Below, piece by piece: positions 30,360 through 38,763 of a stretch of DNA of 48,995 nt. The position numbers were made by a program, and so were the translations under genes. The DNA is from Eubacteriales bacterium (GTDB taxonomy: Bacteria > Bacillota > Clostridia > Saccharofermentanales > UBA5734): positions 1-48,995 of the forward strand of contig JAQVJP010000005.1 in assembly GCA_028695145.1 (NCBI GenBank). The letters run 5' to 3'. The stretch's first letter is position 1; each line of letters starts with the position of its first letter. The notes beneath the pieces were generated by a model. It searched no databases. It saw only the letters and a program-made list of their open reading frames with translations, and was not told where the DNA came from.

Positions 30360-31496
30360 TTAAGCGAGTAAATTCTCAGGGTTAAGGGCTTGCAGATCTT
30401 GTGGAACAAACAGACCATCTCTGCGAATAAGCTGACCATCAAACCAGATTTCACCACCACCGTATTCCGGACGTTGAATCTGAATCAGATCCCAATGAAG
30501 TGATGAGCGATTTCCGTTATCAGCTTTTGCGTAGGCTCTACCAGGTGTGAAATGAATCGATCCGGTAATTTTCTCATCAAACAGAGTATTGCCCACAGGT
30601 TCGCGAAGCAATGGATTAACACCAAAAGAAAACTCACCTATGTAGGAGGCTCCCTCGTCAGAGGCAAAAATCTCTCTGAGTTTTGCAGTATCACCTTTAC
30701 AATCAGCAGAAACAATTTTACCATGCTCAAACTCAAGAACTATGTTCTCATATGTCTGCCCCCAGTGATTTGAGGGCACATTGTAAGCAACGTGTCCATT
30801 AACACTATTTAGCACAGGTGCGGTATAGACCTCACCATCCGGGACATTTCGTCTGCCATAGCAGCTTACAGCAGGAAGACCGGCGATGGAAAAATCAAGC
30901 TCGGTTCCCGGAGCGCTTATTCTTACCTTGTCAGCAGCCTCCATCCTCGCAGCCAGAAGTTGTTCAGCCTGATACAATTTCTCATAATCAATCAAACTTA
31001 CAGCAAGCACATGATCAAGCCAGCGTTCGTAACTGCTGCCGGCCTTTTGTGCCTGTGCCGGAGTCGGCCAGTAAAACAACGCCCATTGCCGATGATTTAT
31101 TATACAGTCAGAAGCCTGTTCGGCAGCGCGTGCGCTCATTTCGATTCTTCTGGTCTCAACCTCACGCAGCTCTTGATCATTACTTTGTGCTCTTATAGTT
31201 AAATATCCCTGAATGTTCTGACACTTTTGCAATTCCCACTCACCAGTCAAACGTAAAAAACTCAAGGTTTCTTCCCTGTCGGGGTCAAGCAGCTCATAGT
31301 TCATTCGACTGATTTCCTCATCCTGCCATTGAACAAGTAAATATAAGCCAAGTTCAGCAGCACGTCTGTAGAGAGCTTTTACCAGTGGCATAGCTTCAAT
31401 AGAGGCGCGAATTTGCACTATATCACCACGCTCCAGCCTCAGAGAGTGTCCAAGCAGCATGGCAGCTAATTGTTCTAATCTTATATCTCTCATCAA
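30360..31496 (-). CDS. M29 family aminopeptidase
   Basis: AMEAADKVRISAPGTELDFSIAG; DEGASYIGEFSFGVNPLLREPVGNTLFDEKITGSIHF. Confidence 0.88.
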   Translation of the reverse strand: MMRDIRLEQLAAMLLGHSLRLERGDIVQIRASIEAMPLVKALYRRAAELGLYLLVQWQDEEISRMNYELLDPDREETLSFLRLTGEWELQKCQNIQGYLTIRAQSNDQELREVETRRIEMSARAAEQASDCIINHRQWALFYWPTPAQAQKAGSSYERWLDHVLAVSLIDYEKLYQAEQLLAARMEAADKVRISAPGTELDFSIAGLPAVSCYGRRNVPDGEVYTAPVLNSVNGHVAYNVPSNHWGQTYENIVLEFEHGKIVSADCKGDTAKLREIFASDEGASYIGEFSFGVNPLLREPVGNTLFDEKITGSIHFTPGRAYAKADNGNRSSLHWDLIQIQRPEYGGGEIWFDGQLIRRDGLFVPQDLQALNPENLLA

Positions 31497-31497
31497 A

Positions 31498-31746
31498 TCA
31501 AATTCTCACAAGCTTGGCGTCAATACCTTCAAGAGCGTCAAGTTCCTTAGCGAAATTGTCAAGATCATCCTGACCTTCAACAAGCTGTAAAACAATCAAA
31601 CCATCGTTGGCACAGGCATCACCAGCCTCATGCAAGCCCAATCTCGTCTTGATGCTGCAGCCGTACTGTGATAAGACCTTCTGCAGGGACTCAGCCTGAT
31701 GAATTCTGTGGTTTACTTTTACAATCATAATATTATGAGTTGTCAT
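31498..31746 (-). CDS. Small ACT-like protein (resembles iron-only hydrogenase system regulator TM1266 family)
   Basis: 82 aa MTTHNIMIVKVNHRIHQAESLQKVLSQYGCSIKTRLGLHEA...LIVLQLVEGQDDLDNFAKELDALEGIDAKLVRI; GGAGG before 31746 start. Confidence 0.55.
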   Translation of the reverse strand: MTTHNIMIVKVNHRIHQAESLQKVLSQYGCSIKTRLGLHEAGDACANDGLIVLQLVEGQDDLDNFAKELDALEGIDAKLVRI

Positions 31747-31851
31747 AGTGGTTTCCTCCTGCAATATATTATATGTGCAAATCAATTTGTTCTCACTCTA
31801 TTTTAGTCCTCACACCAGTCTTAAATCAACCGGCAAACAAGCAATCGCACT

Positions 31852-32541
31852 TCAAATCATAAGTTTCAGCGCCTCGACATCCTTAACCACAAAAGAAGAA
31901 CGATAAAAATCAATAACTCCCTCATCCTTCATGCGTCCAAGCTCCCTGGACATCGAAGGCCTGGAAACATTTAGATAGTCAGCCAAAGCCTCTCGGTTCA
32001 TCTGCAGATCGAAGGTGGATCTACCGCTATTAGCAATCTGCTGCAACAAGAATGACGCTATTTTTTCTCGCATCCCGCGTAATTTCAAATAATTGATTCT
32101 TGAGTTCATATGCAGCGCTTTGCCGGCTACTATCCGCAGCATATTCTCGACAAGCAGCTGATGAGCCTTGCAGACACGACAGCAGGGTTTGCTGATCCGT
32201 TCAGTTTTGATGAATATCACTACACTATCAGCACCGGCAAGAACAGTATTTGCCCACTTATTAATATTGGCAAAAGCAGAAACCTCACCAAACATATCTC
32301 CTGCTGTCAGAACATTAACCAAAAAACGACGACCTGCGAAATCTTCTTTTTGAATATGGATCTCACCTTGAACAACAATACCTATAGAACTCTGAGCTTC
32401 ACCCGCTTGAAAAAGGATATCTCCTTTTGCCATTGTTTTTTCAACCGCCATAAAACAGGGCATCAGTCCCAGAATTTCTTCGTCTTCTAAACCATTAAAC
32501 AAGCCAGTAAGTTTATATTGGTTGATCCATTGTTCTATCAT
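31852..32541 (-). CDS. Crp/Fnr family transcriptional regulator
   Basis: cNMP-like domain plus HTH MNREALADYLNVSRPSMSRELGRMKDEGVIDF. Confidence 0.92.
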   Translation of the reverse strand: MIEQWINQYKLTGLFNGLEDEEILGLMPCFMAVEKTMAKGDILFQAGEAQSSIGIVVQGEIHIQKEDFAGRRFLVNVLTAGDMFGEVSAFANINKWANTVLAGADSVVIFIKTERISKPCCRVCKAHQLLVENMLRIVAGKALHMNSRINYLKLRGMREKIASFLLQQIANSGRSTFDLQMNREALADYLNVSRPSMSRELGRMKDEGVIDFYRSSFVVKDVEALKLMI

Positions 32542-32559
32542 CAGATTACCTCGTTTAAC

Positions 32560-32581
32560 TTACGTAGCCATGGCTACGTAA
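32560..32581. promoter_or_regulatory. Perfect 22-bp palindrome, candidate Crp/Fnr-family operator
   Basis: TTACGTAGCCATGGCTACGTAA in the divergent intergenic region between the regulator and the ferredoxin-hcp genes. Confidence 0.7.
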
Positions 32582-32657
32582 TATTCAAGATGATTATAGT
32601 ATACTTGGCAACGTTGAACAAGCAAGTTTATCAAGCACGAAACAAGGAGACTATGAA

Positions 32658-33428
32658 ATGGCTGTACTTGAAAGAGATATTATTCATATTGATGAGGAAA
32701 AATGCGACGGTTGCGGATTATGTATCAGCGGTTGCCATGAAGGAGCTCTCGCTCTGGTAAACGGTAAGGCCAAACTTGTATCTGAAGCCTACTGCGACGG
32801 ACTTGGCGCTTGTCTGCCAGCCTGTCCAACCGGAGCGATAACAGTTGAGAAGCGCAGAGCTGAAGAGTTTACTATGCCTGCACCTGGTTCTCCGGCAGAT
32901 CTGGAAATGAAACAAGAGTCTGCCCAGAAGAGTTTCAGTCAGGCTACGGCTCCGGTTTTTTCCGGTTGTCCCGGCAGCCAGGCACGCAGTTTGAAACGCG
33001 AGGAAACCCCTGTGCAACCAACACAATCTGCAAATATAGCGCAACCGGCAGAAAACACTGTTTCTGAATTGCGACAATGGCCATGTCAACTCAAGCTGTT
33101 ACCGGTTCAGGCGCCTTATTATCATAATGCCAGACTGCTGATCGCAGCAGATTGCGCGGCTTTTGCCAGAGCCAATTTCCACCAGGAGTTTATCAAGGGA
33201 CATATTACTGCCATCGGTTGTCCGAAGCTTGATTCAGGAAATTACGCAGAGAAACTTGCACAGATATTGAGTCTTAACGAAATCAAGAGTGTTTCAATTG
33301 TGCGTATGGAAGTGCCCTGCTGCGGCGGGCTGGAGATGGCTGTCAAACAGGCTCTGCAGGCAAGTGGCAAAATGATTCCCTGGCAGGTCGTAACCATCAG
33401 CACAGACGGAACCATTTTAGAAGATTAA
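32658..33428 (+). CDS. 4Fe-4S dicluster-type ferredoxin associated with hcp
   Basis: CDGCGLCISGCHEGAL and CDGLGACLPACPTGAI; C-terminal VPCCGGLEMAVKQAL. Confidence 0.88.
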   Translation: MAVLERDIIHIDEEKCDGCGLCISGCHEGALALVNGKAKLVSEAYCDGLGACLPACPTGAITVEKRRAEEFTMPAPGSPADLEMKQESAQKSFSQATAPVFSGCPGSQARSLKREETPVQPTQSANIAQPAENTVSELRQWPCQLKLLPVQAPYYHNARLLIAADCAAFARANFHQEFIKGHITAIGCPKLDSGNYAEKLAQILSLNEIKSVSIVRMEVPCCGGLEMAVKQALQASGKMIPWQVVTISTDGTILED

Positions 33429-33514
33429 CATAGTTATATGTGTCTATATGACCTCAACATATAAGTTGAACAGTACAAAATGAACAAAACAAATCACAGG
33501 AGGATTTAGAATTT

Positions 33515-35119
33515 ATGTCAGACATGCTTTGTTTCCAATGCGAACAAACAGTACCTAACAAGGGTTGCACAACCATAGGTGTGTGCGGCAAAGAACCTTC
33601 AACTTCAGCCCTGCAGGACGAGCTCACTTATGCTCTGATCCGCTATGCCATGGTCATGGAAGATCAGGATATAACTGATTTTGATGCCAGACTGATGATG
33701 GAAGGCTTGTTTACAACCGTTACTAATGTCAGTTTCGACGATGAGAGTCTGCAGAAGATGATAAATCTCGTTGAGTTCACAATTGAGAATCACAGTCCTG
33801 TAAACGAAGGCTGCGGTTCATGCTGTTCCTGTATGCCTCAGCCTGATATCGCCAGTGCCGATGAATTATTCACAGGAGATCCTGACCAGGTATCTCTACG
33901 TTCATTGTTGCTTCTTGGTCTGAGAGGTATGGGTGCTTACGCTTATCACGCTTATGTTCTTGGCCGTACTGACAAGGAAGTCAACGAAGCACTCTTCATA
34001 AATATGCGTGCTGTTGGTCTCAATCACAGTGTTGAAAACTGGCTGGAGCTGCTCATGCAATTTGGCATGGATAATTTCCGCTGCATGGAGCTGCTTGACG
34101 CAGCGAACACAGGAGCCTATGGCAATCCTGTGCCAACAGAAGTAACAACTATTATCGAGAAGGGTCCTTTTATCGTTGTATCCGGTCATGATCTGCATGA
34201 CCTTAAGCAGCTGCTTGATCAGACAGCAGGTAAGGGTATCAATATCTACACACATGGCGAAATGCTGCCGGCTCACGGTTATCCAGAGCTGAAGAAATAT
34301 GAGCATCTCAAGGGTAATTTCGGTACTGCCTGGCAGAATCAGCAGAAGGAGTTTGATGGAGTTCCGGGGGCTTTCCTCTTTACTACCAACTGCCTTATGC
34401 CGCCAAAAGATTCATACAAAGATCGCGTGTTCACAACAGCTGTTGTTGAATATCCCGGCCTGGTGCATATCAATGATTCAGAAGATGGCAAGGATTTCTC
34501 ACAGGTTATCACCAAAGCACTTGAACTCGGCGGTTATAGCGAAGATAAGGTCATGACAGGTATCAACGGTGGTACAGTTTTGACAACCGGCTTCGGTCAT
34601 CACACAGTACTCAGTGTCGCAGATCAGGTGATCGGTGCGGTAAAGGGCGGCGATCTCAAGCATATTATGCTTGTTGGCGGCTGTGACGGAGCCAAGCCGG
34701 GACGTAACTATTATACTGATATTGTCGCGAAATCACCTGCAGACACACTTATCTTGACATTGGCCTGCGGTAAGTATCGTTTCAATGATCTCGATATCGG
34801 CAAGATCGGATCTTTCCCCCGTATTATGGATATGGGACAGTGTAACGACTCATATTCAGCGATCAAAGTAGCGGTTGCTCTGGCCGAAGCTTTTGAGACA
34901 GACATCAACAGCCTGCCGTTGACACTCGTACTCTCCTGGTATGAGCAGAAGGCCGTTTGTGTACTATTGACATTGCTGGCCCTCGGCGTCAAAAACATCT
35001 ACCTCGGCCCAACACTGCCTTACTTCGTATCACCAAATGTACTCAATGTTCTGGTGGAGCAGTTCGGTATCAGACCGACAACCACAGCAGAAGAGGATCT
35101 CAAGGCTATTATTGGCTGA
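33515..35119 (+). CDS. hcp: Hydroxylamine reductase / hybrid cluster protein
   Basis: MLCFQCEQTVPNKGCTTIGVCGK (CX2CX8CX5C); VGGCDGAKPGRNYYTDIV; LSWYEQKAVCVLLTLLALGVKNIYLGPTLP. Confidence 0.96.
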   Translation: MSDMLCFQCEQTVPNKGCTTIGVCGKEPSTSALQDELTYALIRYAMVMEDQDITDFDARLMMEGLFTTVTNVSFDDESLQKMINLVEFTIENHSPVNEGCGSCCSCMPQPDIASADELFTGDPDQVSLRSLLLLGLRGMGAYAYHAYVLGRTDKEVNEALFINMRAVGLNHSVENWLELLMQFGMDNFRCMELLDAANTGAYGNPVPTEVTTIIEKGPFIVVSGHDLHDLKQLLDQTAGKGINIYTHGEMLPAHGYPELKKYEHLKGNFGTAWQNQQKEFDGVPGAFLFTTNCLMPPKDSYKDRVFTTAVVEYPGLVHINDSEDGKDFSQVITKALELGGYSEDKVMTGINGGTVLTTGFGHHTVLSVADQVIGAVKGGDLKHIMLVGGCDGAKPGRNYYTDIVAKSPADTLILTLACGKYRFNDLDIGKIGSFPRIMDMGQCNDSYSAIKVAVALAEAFETDINSLPLTLVLSWYEQKAVCVLLTLLALGVKNIYLGPTLPYFVSPNVLNVLVEQFGIRPTTTAEEDLKAIIG

Positions 35120-35158
35120 TTAACTTACAAATAGTATAATCTAAAAAACTACACACAG

Positions 35159-35212
35159 CACCTGCTTCTAAGGATGTTGTCTGCCGGACTTGGCAGCACA
35201 TGGAAGCAGGTG
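35159..35212 (+). terminator. Two-tier hairpin downstream of hcp, probable terminator
   Basis: CACCTGCTTC...GAAGCAGGTG outer stem enclosing TGTTGTCTGCC-GGACTT-GGCAGCACA; only a weak T tract follows. Confidence 0.6.
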
Positions 35213-35341
35213 TTTCTGGTTACAAATACCTCTTAAGAAACTTCCGTATGTAACGCTGTCACTTGTGCCGGCAGATGAGATGAATTAGTATATATTACAT
35301 GAGAAAATTTAGTCTTGTAATTGACATAGGGAGGAATACAA

Positions 35342-36241
35342 ATGCATGATCTAATCATAATCGGCAAAGGACCCGCCGGCCTGTCTGCAGCGGTTTACGC
35401 AGTTAGAGCAGGTTTAAGCGTACTGGTTATCGGACGTGATTCCGGAGCACTGGAAAAAGCCGAGAAGATCGAGAATTATCTCGGATTTACAGACCCCATC
35501 AGCGGACCCGATCTGCTTAAGAACAGTCTTGATCAAGCGGTCAGACTTGGAGTTGAGGTGGTTACTGATGAAGTTACCGGGGTCAGCTGGATGGAAAATT
35601 TTACAGTACACACTACTAAGGAAGCCTTCGAAGCTAAGTCTGTTGTCCTGTCCACGGGCATACCAAGGCGCAAGGCCTCGGTAAAAGGACTCTCGGATTA
35701 TGAAGGCAAGGGTGTAAGCTATTGTGCCACTTGCGATGGTTTCTTCTATCGCGGCAAAACAGTTGCGGTTATAGGCAGTGGTGAGTACGCACTCAAAGAA
35801 GCCAGCGAGCTCAAGGCTTTTGCTGGTAGAATTGTACTGTTAACTAACGGAAGAGAGTTTGAAGGCAGCTTCTCTGATGATAAGATCGAACTTGATAAAC
35901 GTAAAATTGTTTCCGTTTATGGTCGTGACGAGAAAGTCGGCGGTGTTGAACTTGATGACGGCAGCAAGCTCGATTTTGATGGCATTTTTGTTGCCGAAGG
36001 AACAGCTTCCGCTCTTGATCTGGCACTCAAACTTGGCCTTGATAATGATGGCAAGGTTATCCTTACAAGTAATGATCAGGCAACCAATCTGCCGGGTGTT
36101 TATGCGGCCGGCGATTGTACAGGTGGTCTGCTGCAAGTAGCCGTAGCTGTAGGAGAAGGCGCCAAGGCAGGCATGTCAGCTGCTGCTTATGTAAAAGAGA
36201 GCCGCGGTGAAAAAGCACCGAAGCTCCAATGGGGTGAATGA
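35342..36241 (+). CDS. trxB: Thioredoxin reductase-like FAD-dependent oxidoreductase
   Basis: IIGKGPAGLSAAVYAVRAG; SYCATCDGFFYRGKTVAVIGSGEYA; GVYAAGDCTGGLLQVAVAVGEGAKAG. Confidence 0.9.
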   Translation: MHDLIIIGKGPAGLSAAVYAVRAGLSVLVIGRDSGALEKAEKIENYLGFTDPISGPDLLKNSLDQAVRLGVEVVTDEVTGVSWMENFTVHTTKEAFEAKSVVLSTGIPRRKASVKGLSDYEGKGVSYCATCDGFFYRGKTVAVIGSGEYALKEASELKAFAGRIVLLTNGREFEGSFSDDKIELDKRKIVSVYGRDEKVGGVELDDGSKLDFDGIFVAEGTASALDLALKLGLDNDGKVILTSNDQATNLPGVYAAGDCTGGLLQVAVAVGEGAKAGMSAAAYVKESRGEKAPKLQWGE

Positions 36242-36268
36242 ATAAGATAATCTTATTTTGTTGTTTTT

Positions 36269-36302
36269 AAGGCTGTTGCGCGTTATTTGCGCAGCAGCCT
36301 TA
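36269..36302. terminator. Bidirectional terminator hairpin overlapping the 3' end of the P-type ATPase gene
   Basis: TTTTTAAGGCTGTTGCGCGTTATTTGCGCAGCAGCCTTAAT; stop codon of the minus-strand ATPase is at 36283-36285. Confidence 0.8.
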
Positions 36303-38253
36303 ATGAATTTAGTACAGCTAACAAGGAAACGCCAACATCGGCAAATACGGCCTGCCAGATACCACTCAAACCAACAACTGCCAGCATCATTATGAGAACC
36401 TTAAGTCCCAAAGTCAGAACGACATTCTGCTTGACTATAGCAGCGGTTCTTCGCCCCAGCTTGATAGATTCCGTTAACTTCCCAATGTCATTACCCATAA
36501 TAACGAGATCGGCACTCTCAACGGCTGCGTCAGCAGCAGAGCCGAAGGCAACACCAAGATCTGCTCGGGCTAATACAGGGGCGTCATTTATGCCATCTCC
36601 GACAAACATAGTAATGTTCTTCGAATTTTCTTGAGGCCTGCTCATTATTTGTTCAAGATACTCGACCTTCTGCCCTGGCAGCAAACCGGCATAATACTCA
36701 TCAATCAACAGTTCTTCGACTACTGCCCCTGCAGCTGCCGGCCTGTCCCCTGTAAGCATGGCAATACGAGACACACCTAATTTTTTGAGATTGAATAGAG
36801 TTTCTCCAGCTTCCGGTCTGATATTATCTGATATTCTAATTGCTCCTATAAGTCTTGAATCCTGAACCAGCCATATATACTGTCCATCAGCGTCAAGTCC
36901 GTCTAACTCGCTGGGTACCACAACATTATTTTCACTTAGCATCCTGTCATTTCCTAGTTTATAACTATGTTGATCAATTTCTGCCTGGACTCCGTACCCT
37001 GGTCTGTTTAAATAATTTCTTTGATCGTTACATATTAGACTTCTACTTACATCTTGAACAGCAGCCTTCTGCTTGATTGAAACAGCAATCGGATGGTCAG
37101 AAGGACCTTCGAGCAGTGCTGCCAAAGCCAGTATTTGCTCACTGCTCCAGTCTGATACAGCATGAATCTCACTAACATTAAAATCACCTTGCGTCAATGT
37201 TCCCGTTTTATCAAACACAATTTGATTTACTTCAGCGAGGCGATCCAGAAATTGTCCTCCTTTTACCAGTATCCCTTTTGCAGATGCTGCTCCAATGCCG
37301 GCAAAATAGCTCAAAGGAACTGATAGCACCAATGCGCACGGGCACGAAATAACCAGTAGAATCATTGCTCGATAAATCCAATCTGCAAAAGGCTGATTCA
37401 GTATTAGTGGCGGCACAACCGCCAGTATAAGCGCGATCACTGTCATTATCGGCGTATACCAGGCAGCAAACCTGGTAATAAAAAGCTCAGCTTTTGATTT
37501 ACGTGCTGATGCCTGTTCGACCATTTCCATAATCCGGGCAATAGCTGATTGAGCATATGGCTTATCGACGCGAATCTTCAGTAGACCTCCGCCATTTATG
37601 CTTCCGGCGAGCACTTCCTCTTCAACGCCTATTGGCTGAGGCAGACTTTCACCGGTTAGTGCTGATGTATCAATTTCAGAACTACCTTCAATGACAATGC
37701 CATCAAGTGGAATTCTTTCGCCGGGTCTTATCAGCAGCAGGTCGCCGGGCACTGCCTGTTCAGGTGCTATTTTGTCATATTCATTTCCATCAGCATTATG
37801 CAGTCGGTTCGCATAATCAGGCCGCAAATTGGTTAGAGCGCGAATCGATGAACGAGAATGATTAACTGCCATATCCTGGAAGATCTCACCAATCTGATAG
37901 AAGAGCATAACAGCAACAGCTTCAGGATACTCACCTATTATCAGCGCACCGATAGTCGCGACGGTCATAAGAAAATTCTCGTCAAAAAGCTGACCAGAAA
38001 ACAACTTGCGCAGAGCTTGGTAAATAACATCTATCCCTAGAATCAGCCAAGCGGCTACATACAAGATCAAAGCCGTCAGCGGCTGAGCAGATTCTATTAT
38101 CAGAGCAGCCACAAAGGGAATTATCCCGATTAAAAATCTTAGAGCCTTGATCCTGGGAAAAGCTTGCCGCCATGATGATTTGCTGTGTTCATGTCCGGCA
38201 GCACAGTTAGCGCAGCCAAGATTATCTATATTTAAGCTAATTTTATTCTCCAT
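36283..38253 (-). CDS. Heavy-metal translocating P-type ATPase (CadA/ZntA-like)
   Basis: SCPCALVLSVP, FDKTGTLTQG, MLTGDRPAAAG, VGDGINDAPVLARADLGVAFG; CadC-like regulator adjacent. Confidence 0.94.
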   Translation of the reverse strand: MENKISLNIDNLGCANCAAGHEHSKSSWRQAFPRIKALRFLIGIIPFVAALIIESAQPLTALILYVAAWLILGIDVIYQALRKLFSGQLFDENFLMTVATIGALIIGEYPEAVAVMLFYQIGEIFQDMAVNHSRSSIRALTNLRPDYANRLHNADGNEYDKIAPEQAVPGDLLLIRPGERIPLDGIVIEGSSEIDTSALTGESLPQPIGVEEEVLAGSINGGGLLKIRVDKPYAQSAIARIMEMVEQASARKSKAELFITRFAAWYTPIMTVIALILAVVPPLILNQPFADWIYRAMILLVISCPCALVLSVPLSYFAGIGAASAKGILVKGGQFLDRLAEVNQIVFDKTGTLTQGDFNVSEIHAVSDWSSEQILALAALLEGPSDHPIAVSIKQKAAVQDVSRSLICNDQRNYLNRPGYGVQAEIDQHSYKLGNDRMLSENNVVVPSELDGLDADGQYIWLVQDSRLIGAIRISDNIRPEAGETLFNLKKLGVSRIAMLTGDRPAAAGAVVEELLIDEYYAGLLPGQKVEYLEQIMSRPQENSKNITMFVGDGINDAPVLARADLGVAFGSAADAAVESADLVIMGNDIGKLTESIKLGRRTAAIVKQNVVLTLGLKVLIMMLAVVGLSGIWQAVFADVGVSLLAVLNSLRLLRK

Positions 38254-38286
38254 ACTTACATTACACTCCTAACAACATTTATTATT

Positions 38287-38640
38287 TCAGGCTTCCTGAA
38301 CATGATCTCTCGCAAATCGGATAATAGTCTCTACATGCTCATCGTCAAGCATGTAGAAGGTATTCCTGCCATCCTTGCGATACTTGACTAAGCGAGCCTG
38401 GCGCAATATTCTCAACTGATGCGAAACGGCCGATTGGCTGGCTTCAACAATCTCTGCCAGATCACATACACAGAGCTCACACTCGGACAAAGCACTTATT
38501 ATACGCATGCGGGTTTCATCCGCCATTACTTTTAGCAGATCAGTCATATCTCTAATTAATTCAGTATCCGGCATATTCGACTTGGCCTGGCAGATCTTAT
38601 CCGGATGAACAATATTTGCTGTACAACAATCTTCAACCAT
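38287..38640 (-). CDS. ArsR/SmtB family metalloregulator (CadC-like)
   Basis: MVEDCCTANIVHPDKI...LKVMADETRMRIISALSECELCVCDLAEIVEASQSAVSHQLRILRQARLVKYRKDGR; ORF extends to 38667. Confidence 0.9.
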   Translation of the reverse strand: MVEDCCTANIVHPDKICQAKSNMPDTELIRDMTDLLKVMADETRMRIISALSECELCVCDLAEIVEASQSAVSHQLRILRQARLVKYRKDGRNTFYMLDDEHVETIIRFARDHVQEA

Positions 38641-38660
38641 TTCAGCACCCTCCATTTCTA

Positions 38661-38690
38661 TGAACACATGAACACTTATTCATATGTTCA
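38661..38690. promoter_or_regulatory. ArsR/CadC-type operator
   Basis: TGAACACATGAACACTTATTCATATGTTCA imperfect inverted repeat just upstream of the ArsR start. Confidence 0.7.
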
Positions 38691-38763
38691 CTTCAATTCT
38701 ATATTCCCTGCTAAATCGTGAAGGTTTCAAAAGTTACAAAAACAACCTTATCTTCGAATTTAT

